64,000 nucleotides of DNA from Anabaena sp. PCC 7108. Lineage in GTDB: Bacteria; Cyanobacteriota; Cyanobacteriia; Cyanobacteriales; Nostocaceae. Made by a program: the position numbers and the translations under genes. Positions 53,859 through 64,000 of this stretch are shown here, one piece after another. The DNA lies in contig NZ_KB235896.1 of NCBI RefSeq assembly GCF_000332135.1, forward strand, positions 1,561,403 to 1,625,402, given 5' to 3'. How positions within the stretch are numbered: position 1 is the stretch's first letter; the number at the start of each line of letters is the position of its first letter. The notes beneath the pieces are model-generated. The model saw nothing but the letters and a program-made list of their open reading frames with translations. It did no database searches and was not told where the DNA came from.

Positions 53859-55184
53859 TTACGAATTTTTCAACAAGATTTCATTTCGGTTCCCTGCACC
53901 TAATTTTGGTAACGAATTCTCAGCTGAGTGAGGAGTCAGGGCATTAGGTATACCCGTAGATACTTGCAATTGTTTGACGAGATGTTGTAAAAGTTTATCT
54001 TGTTCAGTACGGAAACCGGATACATTACCACCACGATTAATAATCGCAAACCAGACTAAACCGCGATCGCGTGTAGGTAAAACTCCTGCTAAAGCACTCA
54101 CATCATTAAGAGTTCCAGTTTTTATTACAGTCGCAATTGGTAAGTGTCGGCTGTGTAGTGTCCCTCGATGATCAAAACCAGACATGGGGAACAAGTCAGT
54201 CAAACTTAGCTGATGGGCTGATGCTTCCCTTTGTAGCGCCATGAACATAGCACAAACGGCTCTAGGGGAAATACGATTTTCGCGTCCTAGTCCAGAACCA
54301 TTAATTAACTGAATTTCCGACTGTGGTACTTGAGCAAGATTAGCCGCCGTCGCTTTAACTACAGCTGCTCCACCCAAAGACTCAGCTAACATTTCTGCCA
54401 TATCGTTATTACTGTAAACATTCATCTCCTTAATCAGTTGCTTTAAGGGTAAAGAGCGATGACGTACCAGTAAAGTTTGTTGGGGTTTGGGCTGTGCTTC
54501 TACTTTAACAGTACCAGCAATGACAACTTGGGGCTTGGGTGTTCCCTTAGGCATGATTGAGTATTGGTAAACCACAGAACGATTCCAAGTCTTGTGATTC
54601 AGGGCTTGCTTGAGCAATTGACCCGCCAAAAGGGGCTGACGTTGAAAATTCATGGCGAAATTGCCAATAATTACCAAATTGCCCTTTACTTGTTTAATAC
54701 CGATTTTGTTGAGAGTATTACCCAGAGCGATCGCTTCTTCACCAACAAACATCGGATCATTACCGCCTGTAATCACCAAATCCCCCTGTACTACGCCATT
54801 AACTACCGGACCTGTGGCGCTGACCAAAGTATCAAATTGATGGTCTGGTCCCCAAGTTTTGAAACTAGCTAGTGAAGTAGCAATCTTAGTTAAAGAAGCT
54901 GCCGGTAAAGGTATAGTACCTTGGTGATTAGCCATCAGCATAGGACCTGACTGCAACCAAATTCCCTGATGTGACATGAGATCCTGGGCTATCAGTTTCG
55001 AGGTAATCAACTCTTTGAGATATTCCTGCACTGTCATAGCGCCTGCTGGATTGGGATCAGGAGCTATAACAAAGCCAGGGCTACTTTGCCAAGCCAATGC
55101 ATCTAAAGCATCTAAAGGATTAAGCTTCACTCCAGCCATATCCAGCCAAAGGGAAACCAAACCTGAACCTAGTAATTCCAGCAT
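53859..55184 (-). CDS. D-Ala-D-Ala carboxypeptidase/endopeptidase, DacB (PBP4) type
   Basis: A 441-residue S13-family penicillin-binding protein that trims or cleaves peptidoglycan cross-links in the periplasm. Motifs: S97-x2-K100 in PAASLTKIAT, SxN in YSNNDMAEMLAES and KTG in VIKTGTLNDVSALAG. The large domain insertion between SxxK and SxN is typical of PBP4. The N-terminus lacks a long classic signal but has a hydrophobic start (LELLGSGLVSLWLDMAG). Confidence 0.9.
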   Translation of the reverse strand: MLELLGSGLVSLWLDMAGVKLNPLDALDALAWQSSPGFVIAPDPNPAGAMTVQEYLKELITSKLIAQDLMSHQGIWLQSGPMLMANHQGTIPLPAASLTKIATSLASFKTWGPDHQFDTLVSATGPVVNGVVQGDLVITGGNDPMFVGEEAIALGNTLNKIGIKQVKGNLVIIGNFAMNFQRQPLLAGQLLKQALNHKTWNRSVVYQYSIMPKGTPKPQVVIAGTVKVEAQPKPQQTLLVRHRSLPLKQLIKEMNVYSNNDMAEMLAESLGGAAVVKATAANLAQVPQSEIQLINGSGLGRENRISPRAVCAMFMALQREASAHQLSLTDLFPMSGFDHRGTLHSRHLPIATVIKTGTLNDVSALAGVLPTRDRGLVWFAIINRGGNVSGFRTEQDKLLQHLVKQLQVSTGIPNALTPHSAENSLPKLGAGNRNEILLKNS

Positions 55185-55501
55185 ATTTAATTCCTCTATC
55201 TTGTTTCAAATTTTTTATATTGTTTACTTTGCTGGGCGATCGCGCCTTTAAATTGGAGTTTTTTGCACTGGGAGTGCTTTTCAAGTAGAAAAGTAGTCAA
55301 TAATGGACAGCTTAATATACAAGCTGTATTTATGCTAATCAGCAATAAATAAAGCTTATGCTGCGCGGTCTTTTAGAATCCAAAATCTAAAATCTAAAAT
55401 CCCAAATCGTATCAACAAACTAGTGATAGTTTTCACCAGATGCATTTGTTTACCCTCTTTACCCTAATTAACTTCAGCCCGTTTTTTTAATTGAGTAGAG
55501 C
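55185..55501. other. Gap DacB-LOG protein
   Basis: 317 bases with no gene. Holds a HIP1 site at about 55236 and an AATCCAAAATCTAAAATCT-type repeat near 55375-55405. Confidence 0.5.
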
Positions 55502-56584
55502 TTACTTCCTTTCTGGGTGTGCTGCTTCCTCCTCCGAAGGAGTACCCATTTGATTAATGGCTGCAATCATCTGATACAACCGCCCCAAATCTCGCTGATT
55601 GAAGTATAAAATTAGGCGAGGTAGTTCAGATGTTTCATCTTGTCCTTCTTGAGGTAATATCTGACTTTTTTCAATTTTGCCTTTCACAAGAATGTCATTA
55701 AAATCAGTATTTAGTCGTTCTATCTCAGTTAGTGATAAATCTTGTCTGAGACGGATTACTAACTGATCACCAACATAGCGACTAGAGTGATAAACCTGGT
55801 AAAACTTAGTAATAGCATTACAAGCAACTTCCAGATTATCTGTAATGGTATATAAACTAGGATCATCGGGACTGACAAGCCCTGTTTTTACCAATTGCTG
55901 ATCAATATATTTACTCCAAGAACGCCAGTAATCGCCACCAGGAGTATCTATTAAAACCAGAGGAACCGGACCAAATTTTCCCGTCTGGCTCAAGGTCATA
56001 CATTCAAAAGCTTCATCTTGAGTACCAAACCCACCGGGAAATAAAGCCACAGCGTCACTTTCTTTAAGAAGAAACAGCTTGCGGGTAAAGAAATATTTGA
56101 AGTGAATCAGTTTTGGATCACCCTCAATAAAAGGGTTAGCCTGTTGCTCAAAAGGTAACTGAATATTTAAACCAAAAGAATTTTCTCGTCCAGCACCTTC
56201 TTGACCCGCTTGCATAATACCACCACCACCACCTGTCATGACCATGAATCCCAATTGAGAAACAGCGCGAGCAAATTGAAGTGCAATCTGGTACTCAGGA
56301 GTTTCTGGTGCTAAACGGGCGGAACCAAAAATAGTAATTTTGCGAACATGACGATAGCCATAAAAAAGCTGGAAACCGCCTTCCATGTCTGCTAGAGCCG
56401 CAGATAATATTTTCCAGTCAAGACGTTCAATTTCACTATCAGCCAGACGCATGATGGTAGCAAGTGCCTGCTGGATAAATTGCCGATGTTTTAAGGTCGG
56501 TAAACGATCTATTAATTCAGCCATATCGGCTTGGAGAGACTCTAAATAGTCAAACGACGCAGATGAGGTCATGAGCATAGCCAT
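55502..56584 (-). CDS. LOG-family (TIGR00730-like) Rossmann protein
   Basis: A 360-residue protein with the lysine-decarboxylase-like/LOG fold: ITIFGSARL, MTGGGGGIMQAGQEGAG (about 116-132) and the phosphate-binding PGGFGTQDEAFE (about 183-194). LOG enzymes release cytokinin bases or hydrolyse nucleotides such as PpnN. The extra N- and C-terminal helices match the long form found in cyanobacteria. Exact substrate not deduced. Confidence 0.85.
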   Translation of the reverse strand: MAMLMTSSASFDYLESLQADMAELIDRLPTLKHRQFIQQALATIMRLADSEIERLDWKILSAALADMEGGFQLFYGYRHVRKITIFGSARLAPETPEYQIALQFARAVSQLGFMVMTGGGGGIMQAGQEGAGRENSFGLNIQLPFEQQANPFIEGDPKLIHFKYFFTRKLFLLKESDAVALFPGGFGTQDEAFECMTLSQTGKFGPVPLVLIDTPGGDYWRSWSKYIDQQLVKTGLVSPDDPSLYTITDNLEVACNAITKFYQVYHSSRYVGDQLVIRLRQDLSLTEIERLNTDFNDILVKGKIEKSQILPQEGQDETSELPRLILYFNQRDLGRLYQMIAAINQMGTPSEEEAAHPERK

Positions 56585-56759
56585 AATAATGGCATTATAT
56601 TTTATCTAAATTTTGTGTGTAATTTGTCAGAAAAATACTAAAACCCGAATTTATCACCAGAGAAAAAATAATTCACGAAGAAGAATCTTTCTGTGACTCT
56701 GCGCCTCTACACAAGGCTAATTCATATTTTTACTCAGCAACAGCTAATTTTTTCCCATA

Positions 56760-57656
56760 CTAAACTTGACTCTCTCGAGGATGCTGAATAGGACTGGTTG
56801 CAATCAACTTTCTACCGTAGCGAATAGCAATCCACCCTGTCACATACATAAACAAACCGTAAATTGCAGCGGGTATAGCCATATCAGGATTTTTGAGGAT
56901 TCCGGCAGTAATTGCAAACGCTAGGGCGCTATTTTGAATGCCAACTTCAATGGTAATGCAGATTTGTTGAGGAGGATTAAGCTTGAACAGCTTGCTAGTA
57001 TAAAATGCTGTCAAAGTTGAGATAGTGTTTAATAGCATCACACCGACTCCAACTTGGAGAATAAAGCCAGGAATACGGTTCCACTCACGAACGATGAGCA
57101 TGAGAATAATCACCGCAAGTAAACCAACTGCTAGGCGGTTAGTCACTTTTTCCAGACGACGAGCAGGTTCTGGAAATATTTGTCGGATTACCATTCCCAA
57201 ACCTATAGGCAGAATCGTGATCAGAAAAATTTGTACTATTGTTGCACCAATGGGTAGAGCCAGCGCGGCTGTTTCTCCAATGAAGTGTTGGTATGCTAGA
57301 TTTCCGAACACCGGAATGGTAAATACTGTAATTAAACTACTAAAAGCTGTGAGAGTAACAGAGAGTGCAACATCACCTTTGGCGAGGAAGGTAAATATAT
57401 TCGAGGATACCCCACCTGGACACAGTGCCACTATCATTAACCCCATAGCCATTGCAGGTTGCATAGGGACAATGTTAGCAATAACAAAACCAATTATAGG
57501 TAAAAAAACTAACTGACTAATCAAGCCAATTGAGACAGCTTTGGGATAGTTCTTTACACGTTGAAAATCTTTTGGTAAAAGAGATAAACCCATTCCTAAC
57601 ATAATGATGGCCAAGGCTATCGGTAAAACTACCGAACTCAAAAAGCTGACTTCCAT
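56760..57656 (-). CDS. Bile acid:sodium symporter family (BASS) transporter
   Basis: About 298 residues from ATG 57656 with nine to ten membrane helices. Family features: MLGMGLSLLPKDF, LCPGGVSSNIFTFLAKGDVALSVTL and a second conserved crossover EVGIQNSALAFAI. Transporters of this family move organic acids with sodium; in plastids, pyruvate. A longer in-frame start at 57713 adds 19 residues and is less likely because the canonical N-terminus begins MEVSFLSSVVLPIALA. Confidence 0.88.
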   Translation of the reverse strand: MEVSFLSSVVLPIALAIIMLGMGLSLLPKDFQRVKNYPKAVSIGLISQLVFLPIIGFVIANIVPMQPAMAMGLMIVALCPGGVSSNIFTFLAKGDVALSVTLTAFSSLITVFTIPVFGNLAYQHFIGETAALALPIGATIVQIFLITILPIGLGMVIRQIFPEPARRLEKVTNRLAVGLLAVIILMLIVREWNRIPGFILQVGVGVMLLNTISTLTAFYTSKLFKLNPPQQICITIEVGIQNSALAFAITAGILKNPDMAIPAAIYGLFMYVTGWIAIRYGRKLIATSPIQHPRESQV

Positions 57657-57747
57657 AATTAATTTTGTATGAATTTCACAAAAATATAATATCAGACTCT
57701 TGAAAATGCCCAAATATCAAATATACAGGTTAAGGGAATCTGCAAGT

Positions 57748-57795
57748 ACATATTCAGGCACATATTCAGGCACATATTCAGGCACATATTCAAGC
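57748..57795. repeat. 12-bp tandem repeat ACATATTCAGGC, four units
   Basis: Three exact units and one variant (ACATATTCAAGC) about 95 bases upstream of the BASS gene start, in its likely promoter region. Confidence 0.88.
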
Positions 57796-57977
57796 ACATA
57801 AAATATGGATGTATCTCGATCAGGAGACACATCCTAAGTAGCTTTCCAGCATCCCTAATTATTTGAAAAAAAGTTGTCTAGAGACGCAAAATTAGTGTCT
57901 CTAAAACTAGCTGATAAATATTTACCTAACACTAGAGAAAATGTTCAACTCAATAGTATTTCGTCAACAATTGAGTT

Positions 57978-58301
57978 TCAAAGATACTTCTCTAAAGTGC
58001 TAACTAATGTAGTTTTTGGCACAGCACCAACAACCATATCCACTTTTTGTCCTTCTTTAAAAATCATTAATGTAGGAATACTGCGGATACCATATGTACT
58101 AGCGACTTGAGGATTCTCATCAGTATTAACTTTGACTACCTTGAGTTGACCTTCATACTGTGATGCAATTTCCTCGACAACAGGAGCTACCATGCGGCAA
58201 GGTCCGCACCAGGGAGCCCAAAAGTCAACCAACACAGGAACATCACTGTCGAGTACGTCCTGCTTAAAACTAGAATCTGTAACTTGTGAGGCTGCTGACA
58301 T
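57978..58301 (-). CDS. trxA: Thioredoxin
   Basis: A 107-residue m-type thioredoxin with the active site W31-CGPC-35 in [16 protein letters not shown], cis-Pro in [10 protein letters not shown] and the C-terminal [16 protein letters not shown]. It reduces disulphides of Calvin-cycle and other enzymes. Located downstream of guaB3 and Yfr1, an arrangement known in cyanobacteria. Confidence 0.96.
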   Translation of the reverse strand: MSAASQVTDSSFKQDVLDSDVPVLVDFWAPWCGPCRMVAPVVEEIASQYEGQLKVVKVNTDENPQVASTYGIRSIPTLMIFKEGQKVDMVVGAVPKTTLVSTLEKYL

Positions 58302-58423
58302 TCCTAAAAACCTTTGGCTGTTATATTTATGAGTTTCGTGAAAATTCTACCATAGCAAAAACATCAGCTTGGGAGTGAAGGATGTATATTTGCAAAGAAG
58401 CTATGGAATTTATGCCTAAACAT

Positions 58424-58493
58424 AAGGAACCGCCCGAACAGTAGTCCGGGCGGAGTGTGGTGTGAGGAGTGAACGGAAACATGCGTCTCCGCT
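58424..58493 (-). ncRNA. yfr1: Yfr1 regulatory RNA
   Basis: The minus strand carries the nearly invariant single-stranded Yfr1 core ACTCCTCACACCACACTCC (58452-58470). On the 5' side is a hairpin CGGAGAC-GCAT-GTTTCCG (58474-58491) and on the 3' side a strong stem CCGCCCG/CGGGCGG (58430-58436 with 58447-58453) before a T-rich end. A -10 box TACAAT (58500-58505) sits 7 bases upstream of the probable start. Yfr1 acts by base pairing of its core, with targets such as outer-membrane porin mRNAs in other cyanobacteria. Its place between guaB and trxA is the classic one. Confidence 0.93.
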
Positions 58494-58499
58494 ATTTCT

Positions 58500-58505
58500 A
58501 TTGTA
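58500..58505 (-). promoter_or_regulatory. Yfr1 promoter -10 element
   Basis: TACAAT read on the minus strand, 6-7 bases ahead of the RNA 5' end. A clear -35 was not identified. Confidence 0.65.
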
Positions 58506-58555
58506 GGCGACATATGGGATTTTTCCAGTGATTGTTGAGGGCGCTGGAAAAATTT

Positions 58556-58700
58556 TTTGGGGGCAGGGGGCAGGGGGCAGGGGGCAGTGGGCAGGAGGCA
58601 GGGGGCAGGGGGCAGGGGGCAGTAGGTAATTATTTCTCCGTGTCACCGCGTCACCGTGTCACCGCGTCACCGCGTCACCGCGTCACCGCGTCTCCCCATC
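58556..58700. repeat. GGGGGCA and CACCGCGT tandem repeats
   Basis: GGGGGCAG-type heptamers (about 58559-58622) followed by CACCGCGT/CACCGTGT octamer repeats (about 58640-58690) between Yfr1 and the guaB3 stop. Low-complexity, no gene. Confidence 0.85.
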
Positions 58701-58719
58701 TCCCCATTCCCCAGTAGCT

Positions 58720-59883
58720 TTACTTACCCATGCCTAATTGTTGGGCTTTTTGATAGACTTTGCCTTCGGTTAATAGGGAAGGAGCAATCACAACTTCAAC
58801 TTGCTGCATTTCTTGAAGATTTTTGGCTCCTAATGTACCCATACTAGTTTTTAAGGCTCCGACAAGGTTATGAGTACCATCATCTAGTCCAGCGGGACCG
58901 GTGAGTATTTGCTCTAGAGTACCGGTAGTACCCACACGAATACGAGTACCACGAGGCAGAACTGGGCTGGGGGTGGCCATGCCCCAATGATAACCCCTTC
59001 CTGGGGCTTCAGCGGCTCTAGCAAAGGGAGAACCAATCATCACACCATCAGCACCGCAGGCTATACACTTACAAATGTCACCGCCTGTAATTAAACCACC
59101 ATCAGCAATTACAGGGATATATTGACCAGTTTCCTGATAATAATCATCTCTGGCGGCAGCACAATCTGCGATCGCTGTTGCTTGCGGTACACCTACACCC
59201 AAGACCCCACGAGATGTACAAGCAGCACCGGGTCCAATTCCCACTAATACAGCCGCCGCACCAGCTTTCATCAAATCCAAGGTGACTTCATAGGTGACAC
59301 AGTTGCCCAGTGCCACAGGAATGGGCATAGAACGGCAAAATTCAGCTAAATCCAGGGGGATGCTCGACTCTGGTGATAAGTGGGCTGTAGAAACTACTGT
59401 GGCTTGGATAAAAAATATATCCGCCCCAGCTTTTGCGACTACTTCACCAAATTTACTAGCACCGGCTGGAGTAGCACTCACTGCCGCAATACCACCTTGT
59501 TTTTTAATTTCCTGAATACGTTTTTCAATTAGTTCCGGCTTTATTGGTTCGGCATAGAGTTCTTGCATTAAGGCAACAAATTCCTCTTTACCCACGGAGG
59601 CAATCCGATCTAAAATCGGTTCAGGATCTGCATAGCGAGTTTGGATACCCTCTAAATTGATCACGCCTAAAGCGCCTAACTGGGACAAACGGACTGCCAT
59701 ATTGACATCGACAACACCATCCATTGCACTGGCAATAATAGGGATTTCTCGCTCAATATTGCCAATACGCCAGCTAGTATCTGCCAAACTCGGATCAAGT
59801 GTTCTGTTACCAGGGACTAGAGCAATTTCATCAATTCCATATGCTCTACGAGCTATTTTTCCCCGCCCAAGTTGAATTTCCAC
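58720..59883 (-). CDS. guaB3: GuaB3-type IMP dehydrogenase family protein
   Basis: A 387-residue IMPDH-like barrel lacking the CBS (Bateman) domains of classical GuaB, as in the GuaB3 family. Catalytic loop [13 protein letters not shown] contains the Cys; [25 protein letters not shown] forms the phosphate site. The N-terminus [24 protein letters not shown] is diagnostic for the group. It probably oxidises IMP to XMP for guanine nucleotide synthesis. Confidence 0.88.
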   Translation of the reverse strand: MEIQLGRGKIARRAYGIDEIALVPGNRTLDPSLADTSWRIGNIEREIPIIASAMDGVVDVNMAVRLSQLGALGVINLEGIQTRYADPEPILDRIASVGKEEFVALMQELYAEPIKPELIEKRIQEIKKQGGIAAVSATPAGASKFGEVVAKAGADIFFIQATVVSTAHLSPESSIPLDLAEFCRSMPIPVALGNCVTYEVTLDLMKAGAAAVLVGIGPGAACTSRGVLGVGVPQATAIADCAAARDDYYQETGQYIPVIADGGLITGGDICKCIACGADGVMIGSPFARAAEAPGRGYHWGMATPSPVLPRGTRIRVGTTGTLEQILTGPAGLDDGTHNLVGALKTSMGTLGAKNLQEMQQVEVVIAPSLLTEGKVYQKAQQLGMGK

Positions 59884-60010
59884 GCTTTCACTTTTCTCAA
59901 ATCTGTTTAAGCTAGGGTATCAAATTGTGGGGATATTGGCAGGGATTTTTTCTAGGAGATAGGGCATGGGGTAACAAAAAATTTGTGTTTACTGAATTTA
60001 GAATTCAGGA

Positions 60011-60580
60011 TTATCGTCTATTTTTAGCCTGAGGAGCGCCTGTATAGCCAGTCGCTACCCACAAAATAGCCCTAGCTCCATCACGGATGGATTTTTCAAT
60101 AGGTTCTGGTGATTTTTCTGAAGGAACTGATACGGCTTGAAAATAAATACCCCGACTACCTAAAATAATTTCACCAATCACGCAAGCACGACGCATATGA
60201 AAGTCGGAAGTAATTAAATAAACTCTTTTAATTCCATGAGATTTCAAATCATCTACTAATGTGGTAAAATTAGTAACTGTATCTACAGCTTCATAGTCCA
60301 AGTGTAAACGTCGGGGATCAACTCCTGCTCTGGTAAATACTTGTTTAGTATATGTAGGTGGACTACCTCCAGTAATCCATATTGGTATATTGGGATGCTT
60401 ACGAGCAAAATCTGCTGTAAATTTTTCCCTTTCTAAACGTCTAGTGGAACCACCCAAAACTAACATTGCTTGCGGTTGTACAAATTGGGTTTGTACTTCT
60501 TTATATCCCCACCATAGTAATAAAGGTAGGATAAAAGATATAAGTCGGAAAGATTTACCTGTAAACAGTAGCTTATTCAA
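60011..60580 (-). CDS. YdcF family protein (DUF218)
   Basis: A 189-residue membrane-anchored DUF218/YdcF protein. One N-terminal helix (about 12-28) is followed by AMLVLGGSTRRLEREKFTA, PIWITGGSPPTY, DYEAVDTVTNFTTLVDDLKS and YLITSDFHMRRA. SanA/ElyC members affect envelope integrity; the role here is unknown. Confidence 0.83.
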   Translation of the reverse strand: MNKLLFTGKSFRLISFILPLLLWWGYKEVQTQFVQPQAMLVLGGSTRRLEREKFTADFARKHPNIPIWITGGSPPTYTKQVFTRAGVDPRRLHLDYEAVDTVTNFTTLVDDLKSHGIKRVYLITSDFHMRRACVIGEIILGSRGIYFQAVSVPSEKSPEPIEKSIRDGARAILWVATGYTGAPQAKNRR

Positions 60581-61092
60581 GGCTCTATAAAGTAAGTCTG
60601 TGAAGACCAGGATTTTCTCTAAAAATTATAAAGTTATGCAGAGTAACAAGTTTAAGCAAATTATACCCAAATCAAGATTTGAGAAATTTTGATGTTGAGA
60701 TGTATTAAACTACCCTATAAGCATACTATTGCTATCTTAGATGAATTATACTAACCCATACCCAAGATTCTATTATAGGGGTTGAAACCCATTTTATCGG
60801 ATTATTTTAAGCTCAAAAAGGCAAACAGTATCAATTTGGTGAACTCATTAATATATTCATTTCACCTTCATACACAGATGTGAATTGTTACTAGGAGGGT
60901 TGTTAAAATTTTAGCCATTTTTAGCCATCTCATAACTGAAATGTTCATTCACTGTAAATTCTATCCGGATAAAATTTAGCTGAATATTAGCTGAATAATT
61001 TAATTTTCTCAACCCAATCAACAATTAAATCAGTTTTTGATCACAAAACAGTACTCAATTCTGCCAACAATATCTGATTTTGAAGTCAAAAA
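60581..61092. other. Gap between YdcF gene and tRNA-Arg
   Basis: 512 AT-rich bases with no gene or repeat I can support. It includes the region downstream of the tRNA, where no clear terminator was seen. Confidence 0.5.
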
Positions 61093-61166
61093 CGGGACTG
61101 GTGCGACTTGAACGCACGACCTGACGCTTAGGAGGCGTCCGCTCTATCCAACTGAGCTACAACCCC
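61093..61166 (-). tRNA. trnR-CCU: tRNA-Arg (anticodon CCU)
   Basis: Reading the minus strand: acceptor GGGGTTG/CAGTCCC with discriminator G, D-arm GCTC-AGTTGGATA-GAGC, anticodon arm GACGC-CTCCTAA-GCGTC with anticodon CCT, and T-arm GTGCG-TTCAAGT-CGCAC. 74 bases without encoded CCA, as common in cyanobacteria. Reads the AGG codon. Confidence 0.95.
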
Positions 61167-61199
61167 AACTACGAAGCATTTACAATTATAGCAGTAGTT

Positions 61200-62845
<1,646 letters not shown>

Positions 62846-63676
62846 TTATCTAGTTTGTAAGGTAATTATAGTCAGTTCTGGCGGACAAAATAACCTGCCG
62901 GGGAGATAAGTTCCTAAACCACGATTGACATATAGCTGATTTTTTCCTATTTTATGTAATCCTTGTGACCATTCCCAATGGTGGAGAATAGAATAATTTT
63001 TTCGTAGAAATGAGACTTTACGTCTAATTTTCATAGGTATTTTTCGCAATAGTTTTTTGTAATAAAGCACTGCTGGTCCCAAACCGGGAATAACGATTTG
63101 TCCACCGTGAGTATGACCAGATAATTGCAAATCTACGCGCCATTTTTGCAATGTTTCTGCTGTATCTGGGTTGTGGGATAGAACTATACGCGGTGTAGTA
63201 GGGTCTAGCTGATTCATGACTAGTGTAGGATTGAATTCCTGTGAGTAACGGTCTGCTAGTCCTACTAGTGGTAATTCTGTTCCTAATGGATAAGCAATTT
63301 CGTTCCAAAGGACATGAATACCAATGTTTGTCAGTGCTTTTGTAACTTCAGATTTTGAATTGGCATAGTATATATCATGGTTTCCTAATACAGCATAGAT
63401 ACCACAACGACTTTCCAGATGTTTAAGACTTTTTACTAGTTTGTGAATAGGTTCTGGTGTTGTAGTGATATAGTCGCCAGTTAAGAGAACTAAATCTGGT
63501 TGTTCTTGGTTACTGAGTGCGATCGCTCTTTCTAGCATTTTATCTGATAATCGCACACCATCGTAGTGAAAATCTGACATCTGCACCAGCTTTATACCTT
63601 GTAATGATGCAGGTAAACCCGCAATCTTAACCGTTAATTTCTCAATACTCAACGGTCCAGATAATAACCTGTGCAT
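62846..63676 (-). CDS. Metallophosphoesterase, YkuE-like
   Basis: A 276-residue calcineurin-like phosphoesterase with all five motifs: SDFHYDG, LTGDYI, LGNHDIYY, LSHNPDTAE and SGHTHGGQI. Similar bacterial enzymes cleave phosphodiesters of lipid or UDP-sugar precursors at the membrane. The N-terminus is short and without a clear signal peptide; a hydrophobic stretch may have been lost. Substrate unknown. Confidence 0.9.
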   Translation of the reverse strand: MHRLLSGPLSIEKLTVKIAGLPASLQGIKLVQMSDFHYDGVRLSDKMLERAIALSNQEQPDLVLLTGDYITTTPEPIHKLVKSLKHLESRCGIYAVLGNHDIYYANSKSEVTKALTNIGIHVLWNEIAYPLGTELPLVGLADRYSQEFNPTLVMNQLDPTTPRIVLSHNPDTAETLQKWRVDLQLSGHTHGGQIVIPGLGPAVLYYKKLLRKIPMKIRRKVSFLRKNYSILHHWEWSQGLHKIGKNQLYVNRGLGTYLPGRLFCPPELTIITLQTR

Positions 63677-63886
63677 AAGGCGTTTAATAATTTTTAATAG
63701 TAGGGCTTATAGTCTAACGGAAATTAATTCGTTAATTTGTATCCATAGAGTAACTTTTTGGAAATTTCATGAAAGTTGTAGATTTTAGCGTATTTATACT
63801 TATTTAAGTTAAAGGGTACTTAAATTTTAGTTTGCTGTATACTGTATTACAGCATTTATTTTAATTCAAGATACCCAAAGTAGTTT

Positions 63887-64000
63887 ATGCCATCATCTTT
63901 GCAGTCAGAATACATGAACTATGCAGAATTTGAGCAGCACGTAGCAAAACTTATTCACAAAGCTGGTTGGACAGTTGAAACTGCCAAACCTAACCAACCT
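63887..64000 (+). CDS. Start of a possible restriction-endonuclease-like protein (partial)
   Basis: 38 codons from ATG 63887 to the window end, reading MPSSLQSEYMNYAEFEQHVA then KLIHKAGWTVETAKPNQP. The helix FEQHVAKLIHKAGWTVE resembles the start of Mrr-like restriction endonuclease domains, which continue with a conserved D...QVK core. That core lies beyond the window, so the call is tentative. Confidence 0.4.
   Translation, partial: MPSSLQSEYMNYAEFEQHVAKLIHKAGWTVETAKPNQP

Noticed and set aside
58532-58847. Frames over the GGGGGCAG/CACCGCGT repeats near Yfr1
   Set aside because: Low-complexity translations of tandem repeats; the region holds the ncRNA and repeat tracts instead.

Overview
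The window looks like chromosomal DNA of a filamentous, probably heterocyst-forming cyanobacterium (Nostoc/Anabaena type). Direct evidence: a complete psaC for photosystem I, a CRR6-like NDH-1 assembly factor, a tocopherol-cyclase homologue, a full minCDE cluster, a Ycf55-like protein and the cyanobacterial small RNA Yfr1 between guaB3 and trxA. GCGATCGC (HIP1) octamers are frequent. Heptanucleotide tandem repeats (TTCACTG, ATTACGA, GACAGGT) of the kind described in heterocystous cyanobacteria are also present. The genus assignment is an inference; no nif or het gene lies in the window.

Layout. 1-4.7 kb: type IV pilus genes pilM (partial), pilN, pilO, pilQ. 5.3-8.4 kb: nucleoid protein HU, a CobD-like PLP enzyme and an FAD oxidoreductase. 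8.6-14.3 kb: Ycf55-like pseudo-receiver protein (-), PerR/FurC-type regulator (-), CRR6 (+), a repeat-rich gap, a family 9 glycosyltransferase (-) and ispD (+). 14.3-23.7 kb: a minus-strand block of exported proteins: COP23, two trypsin-like proteases, a 1469-residue TPS-domain protein ending in a CHAT caspase-like domain, and its likely outer-membrane transporter TpsB. 24.1-28.4 kb: scpB, map, a small four-Cys protein outside normal gene-calling size, an amidase and an unknown protein. 28.5-32.1 kb: decayed accessory DNA (Uma2 gene with an inserted repeat, broken PIN toxin gene, integrase and IS66 remnants, an XRE gene with an early stop) around an intact small heat shock gene with a likely RNA thermometer. 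32.2-43.9 kb: glmS, psaC, DUF6464, fmt, an exported unknown protein, minC-minD-minE and a four-carbon acid sugar kinase. 44.0-48.4 kb: an AT-rich accessory island with a TcmP/radical-SAM pair, two DUF29 genes and toxin-antitoxin debris. 48.4-64.0 kb: alpha/beta hydrolase, metG, a NYN (LabA-like) protein, LptC, a DacB-type peptidase, a LOG-family protein, a BASS transporter, trxA, Yfr1, guaB3, a YdcF protein, tRNA-Arg(CCU), tocopherol cyclase, a metallophosphoesterase and the start of a possible restriction endonuclease gene.

The two best candidates for an under-described system are the COP23/trypsin/trypsin/TPS-CHAT/TpsB block, which reads as a two-partner secretion route for a caspase-like effector accompanied by exported proteases, and the TcmP/radical-SAM pair. 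A second theme is repeats moving into genes: three coding regions (CobD-like, Uma2, TPS-CHAT signal peptide) carry interspersed-repeat DNA that keeps the reading frame, and two non-coding elements of different length share identical terminal inverted repeats, as expected of MITEs.
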